This document shows positions 26,296 through 33,811 of a stretch of 64,000 nucleotides of DNA, piece after piece. The stretch comes from Candidatus Eisenbacteria bacterium (GTDB lineage Bacteria; Eisenbacteria; RBG-16-71-46; CAIMUX01; JAHJDP01). A program made the position numbers and the translations under genes. The stretch is from positions 1-64,000 of the forward strand of contig JAHJDP010000117.1 in assembly GCA_018831195.1 (NCBI GenBank), in the 5' to 3' direction. Under the pieces are notes generated by a model. The model searched no databases. It worked only from the letters and a program-made list of their open reading frames with translations, and had not been told where the DNA came from. Numbering within the stretch: the first letter of the stretch is position 1; each line of letters begins with the position of its first letter.

Positions 26296-27264
26296 TCATT
26301 CTTTCTCGCCGCGCCGGAGATGAACATCAATGCGGGGTGATTCACCCGGCGCAAGGATAATCATTTCAGCTTTACTCAAGACATCCTCCATCACTTTGCG
26401 ATACAACTCCACTCGCGTTTGAAGAGGCGCGTCACGGTTTTGTTGCAGGAGAGGTCCAAACCATTGTGCGGCTCCCACCGCCGCTGAAAATCTGTTTTCG
26501 GCCTCCACTTCAGCCGCGGCAATCATCTGGGCTGATTCGGCCCGGGCCAGGCTGAGCTTGCGCTCGCGCTGGCTTTCCGCATTATTGATCGACTGGGCTG
26601 ATTCGGCCCGCGCGTCGCTTACCCGGCGGAAGGCCGCGGCCGCCTCAACCGGGGGATCGACCGATTGTAATGTTACGGCCACAACGGTGATGCCGGTCCC
26701 ATACTTCTTGAGCCAATCTTGGGTCTTGATGCGGACCTCATTCTGAATCAATGTCTTCCCGGATGTCAGGATATCGTCAACCTTCATTTTGCTGGCCGTC
26801 TCCAGGAGAGCGGTGCGTACCGCTTGCTGCAGCACATCGTCGGGCGACTTCGTTCCGAAGAGATATTCTCTCAGCCCGCTGATGCGGTATTGTACAACAA
26901 TGTCGGTGTCAATGAGGTTTTCATCGCCGGTTATAAATTCAAGCTTTGAACCCGTATCACCGGCAATCCGAATTCGATGCACCTCGCCGGTCTTCGCGAT
27001 TTGGGTTTCATCGACGGGTCTGGGGATACAGAAATGCAGGCCGGGCCCGATGCCCTCGCGTTGGAGGCCGCCGAATCTCTTCAGGACGGCGGCTTCACCG
27101 TTCTGAACCGTATAGATCCCGCCGGCGATCCAGATCAGAGCGATGAGAAAGACGCCCAGCAGGGCTAATAGGCCCTTATGGCCGGTCATCCAAAGAGCGC
27201 TCCGCCGGATGATGACAGTGCTCGCCGGTTTTGTCCCCGGTCTTTTCGATGTTGGGTCATTCAC
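26296..27264 (-). CDS. hflK: SPFH-domain protein HflK
   Basis: 322 residues with one N-terminal membrane helix (about 31-53) and then the SPFH/band-7 domain (VQNGEAAVLKRFGGLQREGIGPGLHF). The HflK-type core is ENLIDTDIVVQYRISGLREYLF, KSPDDVLQQAVRTALLETA, and VVAVTLQSVDPPVEAAAAF, followed by a coiled coil (RRVSDARAESAQSINNAE). With HflC it forms the periplasm-facing cage that restrains the FtsH protease. GTG 27264 is the likely start, overlapping the hflC stop by 8 bp. The context is a metal permease, not the usual hfq-hflX genes. Confidence 0.92.
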   Translation of the reverse strand: MNDPTSKRPGTKPASTVIIRRSALWMTGHKGLLALLGVFLIALIWIAGGIYTVQNGEAAVLKRFGGLQREGIGPGLHFCIPRPVDETQIAKTGEVHRIRIAGDTGSKLEFITGDENLIDTDIVVQYRISGLREYLFGTKSPDDVLQQAVRTALLETASKMKVDDILTSGKTLIQNEVRIKTQDWLKKYGTGITVVAVTLQSVDPPVEAAAAFRRVSDARAESAQSINNAESQRERKLSLARAESAQMIAAAEVEAENRFSAAVGAAQWFGPLLQQNRDAPLQTRVELYRKVMEDVLSKAEMIILAPGESPRIDVHLRRGEKE

Positions 27265-28135
27265 CGGTAAGGACCTTCATGAGTTTTGAGTCGGATTCGA
27301 TGAAGATCGTCGTTTCCTCGTCAATGATCTTTTTATAGCTCTCTAGTGTTCTTAAGAAGCGGTAGAACTCCGGATCCTCGGCATAGGCCTCGCCCAGAAT
27401 GCGCAGGGCTTCGGCCTCGCCGGCGCCTCGAATCGAATCGGCCATCGATCGGGCCCGCGCGAGAATGCGTTCGCGCTCCGTCGTCGCCTCCGCCTTAATC
27501 ACAAGCGCCGACTCCTCTCCCTCGCTGCGGTACCGCGTGGCGATCCGCGACCGCTCCGCACGCATCCGGCTGATAACACTGGATCGGTTCTGATCGGGGA
27601 AATTGAATCCATTGATCTGGAAGTCGAGTACTTCGATTCCGAAACCCGCGGAGGTGATCTGGTTCATAGCCTCGGTGACGCGCCGGCTGATATCCGCGAA
27701 CTTGACGGATTTGCCCGTCACGTCGAGGAAAGAGTCCATCGGTTCACTTCCAATGGCGGCGCCCAATTCAGAAACCGAGATGTCCAGCAGCCGGGCCTCC
27801 GCCTCGTCCCGGGTCCGCACTGTTTGTGTATAGCGCAGCGGATCGGCAATGTGCCAGCAAATAAAACTATCGATGAGAAGGTTCTTTTTGTCTGCGGTCA
27901 ACATCTCAATCGGTTCGTTATCAAAAAGAAGGAGCCGGGAGTCGAGCCGTTCAACATCGTCGATCGGCCATGGCATTTTAACATTCAGTCCCGGCTGGGC
28001 CACTTTTGGAAGGGGCCGTCCAAAGCGAGTCACCACGGCGATTTCCGTCTCGTCGATCGCGAACAGCACGGTCGAAATCCAGCCGAGAAGAAGAACGGCC
28101 AAGAGACCCCAGAAGAAAGAACGTCGGGTTTTCAT
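27257..28135 (-). CDS. hflC: SPFH-domain protein HflC
   Basis: 292 residues. The N-terminal membrane helix is about 8-26. The SPFH domain opens with IDETEIAVVTRFGRPLPKVAQPGLNVKMP, then DKKNLLIDSFICWHIADPLRY, and contains FGIEVLDFQINGFNFPDQN. The HflC-type helical end is MRAERSRIATRYRSEGEE, and the chain closes with YKKIIDEETTIFIESDSKL. Partner of the downstream hflK (8-bp overlap). It starts at ATG 28135, 12 bp after the permease-SPFH fusion gene. Confidence 0.92.
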   Translation of the reverse strand: MKTRRSFFWGLLAVLLLGWISTVLFAIDETEIAVVTRFGRPLPKVAQPGLNVKMPWPIDDVERLDSRLLLFDNEPIEMLTADKKNLLIDSFICWHIADPLRYTQTVRTRDEAEARLLDISVSELGAAIGSEPMDSFLDVTGKSVKFADISRRVTEAMNQITSAGFGIEVLDFQINGFNFPDQNRSSVISRMRAERSRIATRYRSEGEESALVIKAEATTERERILARARSMADSIRGAGEAEALRILGEAYAEDPEFYRFLRTLESYKKIIDEETTIFIESDSKLMKVLTGE

Positions 28136-28147
28136 CTCATTTTCCTC

Positions 28148-30415
28148 TCAGTTCCCGCTGGGAGCCGGCAGGGTTGCGGGGAGCTTCCACAAAATCACGC
28201 CATGCCCTTGTGTGCCCGGGGGGACAATGAATTTCTGGCGCCCCGCCAATACGGACTCGCTCGTTTCAAGCCAGAGCAGATCTCTCAAAATAGCAGGATG
28301 CCGTTGATAAGCCTCAACCTGCGCGATATATCCTATGGCTTTGCCTTTCGCTTCGGCCGTCGCGGCCAGGGAGACCGCCTCTACTTCAGCGATTTCCACT
28401 TTTGATTGCCCTCGCGCGATGGGGATTTCACGCTCCGTGACGACATAGGCTTCATGAATGAAGGTCTGACGGTCTTCCCGGGCGCTTGAAACGTCGCGGA
28501 AGGCGTGGACCGCTTCCTGAGGCGGATGGATATCGATCAGATGGATGGAGACAATACGGATTCCGGTTTTGAGATGGGTTAAATGGGTTTGCAGGTTGTC
28601 GCGGATATACAATTCGACGTGGGACCGGTCGCTCGTGAGCAGTGAATCCAGCAAACTGGAACCGATGATCTCGCGGGCTACGGCCTGAGCGTAAAGATTA
28701 ACCAGATCCAAGCTTTTATCCAATTCATAAAAATAGTTATAGGGGTCGGAGAGGAAATAATGAACTGAAAAGCTCATCTCAAACAGGTTTTCGTCGCCGC
28801 TCAGATAACTCGCGACGGTTGGATCGGAATTCATCGCGGCCACGGGGCTATGCCAGACATCCGGCGGAGACTGGCTGCGGAGTTCGCGGCGGTTGGCGAT
28901 CATCTCAAGATCAGTGCGGTATCCGACGTCGGTCTTTCTGGGATAGTTGACCCGCCAAACATCAATTCCCCCGAACGGAGCCGGAAGCGCCCAATGGAGT
29001 CCGGGGGCGAGATTCTTCCTCGTTACTTTGTTAAAGACCCGGCCGAACCCCATCGAATCCGGCGGAACACTTTTGAAACCCGTGAGTCCATAGATCAGGA
29101 TGCCGAGAATGAGGGATCCGCCGATCATGGCGCGGCGGATCGGGATTTTATGGGCGCGGATGGACGCGATCGCCGATTGTGTTCCCGGATGCTCGCGGAT
29201 CGAGATGAAGTTCCCCCGCATTTGTGATAGCGGTTCGCGGGCGGCGCCGGCCCAGAGCCGCCAGACAAGAAGCGCAGCGAGAAGAACAACACACAGAAAA
29301 TGTAAGAGCGCTGTTAACCCGCCGGCGGGGGGCGCGAGGCTGGCTGAAATTGTTAAACCCGTGACGCGGAGGAGAGCATCGAGAGCCAAGCCCCAGGCAA
29401 GGGTCCCCAGGATGACACTGATGAGATAGATCTTCAGAAAGCGGCGCCCGAAGTGATTCGCCACAACCAGAATACTGACGATACTCACCGCGGGACCGGC
29501 CAGAAGCAGCACCAGGGCCGTCCCGGGACTGAATCCGGCCGCGACGAGAGCGGCCGCCACCGGCGTGCTCCCGGATGAACAGGTATACATGGGGACGGCG
29601 ATCAGGAGGACGACAATCATTGTGAGGAGCTGTGAACCGGCGCCGCGCTCCGCCAAATCCGCCGGGAATAAAGCGCCGAGCACACCGGCGAGGAGAAGAC
29701 CGATGATGAGATAAAAAGCGATATCGTCGAGAGCCCGGGTGAAGGCATACCGCCCGATCGAGTGCAAAATAGCGGGGAAAGGGACAACCGATTCTTCCGG
29801 CTTGGATTTGATGGGCGCTCCGGATGATTTTTGTGGAAATTCCAGGAAGAGCGAGCGGAGCCACCTTTTGAAAGAGAGCCGGAATTGCCGGAAACCGACA
29901 AAATCTTCTGGGTTTTGATCGAGATGAGAAGCCTCATCGATCCGGCATCCGCACTCCGGGGGCTGGGCGGCTGCGCCGGTATGGGGTGCGCCACCCTCTT
30001 CGTCGCTCGTCGAGGCGATCGAGAGGATCCCGGCGAGTGTTCCCGTTAGGAATGAGGCGAGAGGACGGAAGATCGCCATGAGGGGGCCCAGCAAACCCCA
30101 GGTGAGGATCAGCGCGGCGATATTTGTTTCGGGAGTCGTGATAAGAAAAGAGGCGGTCGCCGGCTCACTGGCTCCCCGGCGGTGCAGGGCAATGGCGGTC
30201 GGGAGAACGCTGCAGCTGCAGAGGGGGAGCGGGATGCCGAGGAGAGCCGCCCTGACGACGGCGGAAAGGCCCGATTGACCCATCCATCTCAAAATGCGGC
30301 TCGGAGAGAGCAGAATCTGAAGAACTCCTGCCATCAGCAGCCCAAAGAGGATAAAGGGCGCGGCCAGGTAGAAGAGGTTCCAGGCCTCGGTCAATACAGT
30401 GGGAATCCAACTCAC
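28148..30415 (-). CDS. Cu/Zn-type permease fused to an HflK-like SPFH domain
   Basis: About 755 residues. The first 400 are a polytopic permease of the DUF318/ArsP-related 'SO_0444 Cu/Zn efflux' type, with eight or more helices. It carries the two repeat signatures, PLPLCSCSVLP (about 64-72) and MYTCSSGSTPVAAAL (about 276-290), whose Cys and polar residues line the presumed substrate path. A Cys/His-bearing loop (PPECGCRIDEASH) lies between the halves. After two more helices, residues about 450-755 form a complete SPFH domain: SVPPDSMGFGRVFNKV, GDENLFEMSFSVHYFLSDP, IVSIHLIDIHPPQEAVHAF, then an Ala/Glu-rich coiled coil. I prefer GTG 30415, with GAGGA 7 bp upstream and the family's usual N-terminus; TTG 30523 or ATG 30466 are possible. 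Export substrate inferred from family and the divergent Znu genes. Confidence 0.85.
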   Translation of the reverse strand: MSWIPTVLTEAWNLFYLAAPFILFGLLMAGVLQILLSPSRILRWMGQSGLSAVVRAALLGIPLPLCSCSVLPTAIALHRRGASEPATASFLITTPETNIAALILTWGLLGPLMAIFRPLASFLTGTLAGILSIASTSDEEGGAPHTGAAAQPPECGCRIDEASHLDQNPEDFVGFRQFRLSFKRWLRSLFLEFPQKSSGAPIKSKPEESVVPFPAILHSIGRYAFTRALDDIAFYLIIGLLLAGVLGALFPADLAERGAGSQLLTMIVVLLIAVPMYTCSSGSTPVAAALVAAGFSPGTALVLLLAGPAVSIVSILVVANHFGRRFLKIYLISVILGTLAWGLALDALLRVTGLTISASLAPPAGGLTALLHFLCVVLLAALLVWRLWAGAAREPLSQMRGNFISIREHPGTQSAIASIRAHKIPIRRAMIGGSLILGILIYGLTGFKSVPPDSMGFGRVFNKVTRKNLAPGLHWALPAPFGGIDVWRVNYPRKTDVGYRTDLEMIANRRELRSQSPPDVWHSPVAAMNSDPTVASYLSGDENLFEMSFSVHYFLSDPYNYFYELDKSLDLVNLYAQAVAREIIGSSLLDSLLTSDRSHVELYIRDNLQTHLTHLKTGIRIVSIHLIDIHPPQEAVHAFRDVSSAREDRQTFIHEAYVVTEREIPIARGQSKVEIAEVEAVSLAATAEAKGKAIGYIAQVEAYQRHPAILRDLLWLETSESVLAGRQKFIVPPGTQGHGVILWKLPATLPAPSGN

Positions 30416-30644
30416 ATTGCAGTCCTCGACGGCGGTGATACCCCACCCGGTTGGGTGGATTTCCATCAAAGGGATCAGGGGAAGTCTAACGCAAATACAT
30501 ATTTTAGAAAGTCCCCTCTTCAACCTTTCATCCTAGCCGAGTCTGCAATCCGTCGCTATAGGTACAAATTTTTATGACACGGTTTGATTCGGTCCACTAA
30601 TCTTATGTCGAGTCGCCTTGGTTTGAATGGGGCAGGAGAATATT

Positions 30645-31553
30645 ATGATGTCACAATGGGTCAGGGGCCTCCTTGGAGGCGCCGTCATCCTTTTTCTTGG
30701 GGCTTCGGCCTCGTCAGTGGAAGCATCGGCTGATCCGCTTTCGGTTTTTGTCAGTGTCCTGCCGCTGAAGTCCTTTGTTGAGAGTGTCGGGGGAGATCGC
30801 GTGCAGGTATCCGTCATGGTCGGCCCCGGTCAGAGTCCCGCCACCTATGAACCGACACCGAAGCAGATGTCGCAGCTGGCGGAATCAAGGCTCTACTTTA
30901 GGGTCGGGGTCCCCTTTGAGAATGTTTGGATCGACCGGCTGCAATCGGTCAATCCGCAGATGATGATCATTGATCTGAGAAAAGATCTTCCCCTGAGGAC
31001 CTTTGAGGCGGGCGGCGCCGGCGCTTCGCATGCGGGTCATGATCATGTAGAAGAGCATGACCATGGCTCGTTTGACCCGCATGTCTGGACAAGCCCGCCG
31101 CTGGCAAAGATGATGGCGGAGAGGATTCGGGACACTCTGAGAGAGCTCGACGCCGGGAACAGCGCTCTCTACGACGAGGGGTATCGGCGATTTTCCGCGG
31201 AGCTGGACAGCCTGGATGCCGATATCCGCCGGGAATTGGCGGATCTCCCCTCCCGTAGATTCATGGTTTTCCATCCCTCATGGGGGTATTTCGCCGAAAC
31301 GTATAACCTTGAGCAGATTCCTATCGAGTATGAGGGGAAGGAGCCTGGCGCAAAGATGTTGGCGCGGGTGATACAAATTGGGAAGGAAGAGGGCATCAGA
31401 GTCGTTTTTGTACAAGAACAATTCAACGCCTCCATTGCGGAAACGGTGGCCCGGGCGATCGGCGCGCAAGTCGTCAAGGTGGATCCCCTGGCGCCGGATT
31501 ACGCGGCGAACCTGAAAAGGACGGCGGCGGCCTTTGCCACAGCCATGAGATAG
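30645..31553 (+). CDS. znuA: ZnuA-like metal ABC transporter substrate-binding protein
   Basis: An exported solute-binding protein of the cluster A-I family that binds zinc (or manganese) in the periplasm. A signal peptide (WVRGLLGGAVILFLGASAS) is followed by FVSVLPLKSFVESVGGDRV and ATYEPTPKQM. The mobile His-rich loop (HAGHDHVEEHDHG) and DPHVWTSP come next, then FMVFHPSWGYFAE and VVFVQEQFN. The His-rich loop favours zinc over manganese. Start ATG 30645 has AGGAG 6 bp upstream. First of three genes (A, C, B) with overlapping ends, divergent from the permease-SPFH operon. No clear Zur-like box could be read in the gap. Confidence 0.92.
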   Translation: MMSQWVRGLLGGAVILFLGASASSVEASADPLSVFVSVLPLKSFVESVGGDRVQVSVMVGPGQSPATYEPTPKQMSQLAESRLYFRVGVPFENVWIDRLQSVNPQMMIIDLRKDLPLRTFEAGGAGASHAGHDHVEEHDHGSFDPHVWTSPPLAKMMAERIRDTLRELDAGNSALYDEGYRRFSAELDSLDADIRRELADLPSRRFMVFHPSWGYFAETYNLEQIPIEYEGKEPGAKMLARVIQIGKEEGIRVVFVQEQFNASIAETVARAIGAQVVKVDPLAPDYAANLKRTAAAFATAMR

Positions 31554-31555
31554 TG

Positions 31556-32305
31556 ATGGAACCGGTCATCGTTTTTAAGAATCTCTCCTTCTCCTACGGA
31601 TCGTTCCCGGTGCTCCAGAATATTGATCTCACCATTGAAAGGGGTGAATTTCTCGGTGTCGTCGGGCCCAACGCCGGCGGTAAGAGCACCCTTCTTAAAA
31701 TCGCACTGGGGCTTCTTGAGCCCTCGTCCGGCTCCGTAACGGTACTGGGCCGGAGGGCGAGCCAGGGGCGGGAAGCGATAGGGTACGTTCCGCAGCGCGC
31801 CACGGCGGTGCGGGATTTCCCTATTTCAGTCGAAGAAACGGTTCTACTGGGAAGGCTGAGCGCCACGCACCTTATCGGCGGATATCGACAGGAGGATCGG
31901 GCGGCCGCGGAACTGGCCATGAATGAGGCCCAGATACTCGATATTAGAAGCCGCCCGCTCGGCAACCTTTCCGGAGGGCAATTTCAAAGGGTTCTGATCG
32001 CCCGCGCGCTGGCGGGAGAGCCCAAAATCCTCATGTTTGATGAGCCGACAGCCAATATTGATCCGCATGTTGAAAAATCGATCTTCGATCTTCTCCGGCA
32101 ATTGAATGAGCGTATGACGATCATCGTCGTCTCGCATGACATCGGATTCATATCCCAGTATGTGACCCGAGTCGCCTGTCTGAATAAAACGCTGGTCTGT
32201 CATAGAACCTCCGCGCTTACCGGTGAAACGATTGAAAGGATTTACGGATCCGATATACACTTGATAGACCATAAACACCATCTCGGTCCGGAGCCCCCGT
32301 CATGA
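31556..32305 (+). CDS. znuC: ZnuC-like metal ABC transporter ATP-binding protein
   Basis: About 249 residues. Walker A is GPNAGGKSTL, the signature is NLSGGQFQRVLIARAL, Walker B is KILMFDEPTAN and the switch His lies in VVSHDIGFIS. It powers the importer and binds the permease on the cytoplasmic face. The start is ATG 31556 (or GTG 31553), touching the znuA stop. The permease gene overlaps its last codon (ATGA-type junction). Confidence 0.93.
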   Translation: MEPVIVFKNLSFSYGSFPVLQNIDLTIERGEFLGVVGPNAGGKSTLLKIALGLLEPSSGSVTVLGRRASQGREAIGYVPQRATAVRDFPISVEETVLLGRLSATHLIGGYRQEDRAAAELAMNEAQILDIRSRPLGNLSGGQFQRVLIARALAGEPKILMFDEPTANIDPHVEKSIFDLLRQLNERMTIIVVSHDIGFISQYVTRVACLNKTLVCHRTSALTGETIERIYGSDIHLIDHKHHLGPEPPS

Positions 32306-33141
32306 GTGGTTTCTTTCAAGCCTTAATGAACCAGAGCTTTCTCCAGAATGCCCTTCTGGCCGGGATTCTGGCGAGTATTGGTTGTGGTGTTGTGGGCACC
32401 TACGTTGTCGTTAAGAAGATCGGCTATTTGGCGGGGGGGATCGCCCACGCCGTGCTGGGCGGGATGGGGCTCGCCATTTTTCTCGGACAACCGCCGATGG
32501 CCGGCGCGACGATTGCGGCCCTGGTTGCGGCTCTGATCATCGGCTGGGTCAGCCTTCGATGGAGGCAGCATGAGGATACCCTGATCGGCGCCCTGTGGGC
32601 GGTTGGGATGGCCATCGGTATCATTTTTATCTCCAAAACCCCGGGATATAACGTTGATTTGATGAGTTATCTCTTCGGCAATATTCTGATGGTCTCGCGA
32701 CTTGATATCATCATGATGACGATTTTGGATCTCGTAATCATTCTCATCGTCTTTCTCTTTTATAGACTTTTTCTCGCCGTTTGTTTTGACGACGAGTTTG
32801 CCCGCCTCCAAGGTGTTCCGGTGAATCTTTTCTATTTACTTTTACTTTGCCTGACGGCGCTGACGGTTGTCCTTCTCATCCAAGTTGTCGGGCTTATTCT
32901 TGTCATCGCCCTTCTGACCCTCCCCGCCGCCATTGCGGGCCACCATGTCGGATCCCTGGGACGGATGATGGTTGTCGCTGTCATTCTCGGCGCTCTATTT
33001 ACAAGCGGCGGCCTGATTCTTTCGTATGAACCGGATCTTCCCGCGGGCGCCTCCATCATTCTCTTGGCGGCGGGCGGCTATATTCTTTCTTTTTTCGGAA
33101 AATACCTGATGACCCGCCGGCGCCGGAAACGGACGAGTTGA
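32302..33141 (+). CDS. znuB: ZnuB-like metal ABC transporter permease
   Basis: 279 residues with about eight membrane helices, the ABC-3 permease fold. Typical phrases: GILASIGCGVVGTYVVVKKIGYLAGGIAHAVLGGMG near the start, DTLIGALWAVGMAIGIIF, and the coupling-helix region VCFDDEFARLQGVPVN. It ends with a basic tail (MTRRRRKRTS). The start overlaps znuC by 4 bp. Completes the importer. Confidence 0.93.
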   Translation: MSGFFQALMNQSFLQNALLAGILASIGCGVVGTYVVVKKIGYLAGGIAHAVLGGMGLAIFLGQPPMAGATIAALVAALIIGWVSLRWRQHEDTLIGALWAVGMAIGIIFISKTPGYNVDLMSYLFGNILMVSRLDIIMMTILDLVIILIVFLFYRLFLAVCFDDEFARLQGVPVNLFYLLLLCLTALTVVLLIQVVGLILVIALLTLPAAIAGHHVGSLGRMMVVAVILGALFTSGGLILSYEPDLPAGASIILLAAGGYILSFFGKYLMTRRRRKRTS

Positions 33142-33319
33142 AGGTCGAGGCCGGCTCACCGGCCGCATCAAACATCCGCGCCCCAACGGGCTTGCGAAAG
33201 GGATGTCTTTATGGCAAGCTCCGGCGTTGATCAGACTTTTGAAAGATAAGGTCCCCGAAGTTGTGGGATAGGGGCTCAGGCGCTCTCAATATTCAGTTGC
33301 CGCTGTAGAACGGGGATGA

Positions 33320-33619
33320 ATGATGCTCAAGAAAACACCGACACGAAGCGGAAGGGCCTGCAGGGTCACCTTCACACTTCCCACCGAGGTTGAAGCGAAA
33401 AAGGCCCATTTATGCGGTGATTTCAATGGCTGGGAAAGACCGGGGCGGCCGATGATCCGCCGCAAGGATGGCCGCTTCTCCACAACATTGACCCTGAAAA
33501 CCGGCCGCGAGTATAGGTTTCGTTATCTTCTCGATGGAGAAAGGTGGGAAAACGATTGGGTTGCCGACAACTATCTCCCGAATCCCTTTGGCGGGGAAGA
33601 TTCGGTCCTCAAGCTATAA
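33320..33619 (+). CDS. Stand-alone isoamylase early-set (CBM48/AMPK-beta-like) protein
   Basis: A 99-residue single-domain protein. CRVTFTLPTEVEAKKAHLCGDFNGW, then MIRRKDGRFSTTLTLKTGREYRFRYLLDGERWENDW, is the glycogen-binding early-set beta sandwich, ending in the conserved NPFGGEDSVLKL. Such free-standing modules are widespread, and their binding partner is usually unknown. No enzyme domain is attached. It lies alone between the Znu operon and the PLD gene. Confidence 0.88.
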   Translation: MMLKKTPTRSGRACRVTFTLPTEVEAKKAHLCGDFNGWERPGRPMIRRKDGRFSTTLTLKTGREYRFRYLLDGERWENDWVADNYLPNPFGGEDSVLKL

Positions 33620-33811
33620 TTTCCAGCCCTTTCTCTATTTCATGCGGGTGTACACATCAAAGCGGTCCATCCATCGTCTCTTCGGCCACAATCTGATATA
33701 ATCAAAAAGGGTCGTTCCCGGCACCGTCATTCTCCATCTGTGGTGGGAGAGGTTTCCGACCAGGGCCACATCTTTGGGCCATGTCAAGGGTCTACTAAGG
33801 AGTCAAACACA

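Noticed and set aside
30416-30644. Zur- or Fur-type operator between the permease-SPFH and znuA genes
   Set aside because: No palindrome resembling known Zur or Fur boxes could be read, so shared metal control remains a hypothesis.
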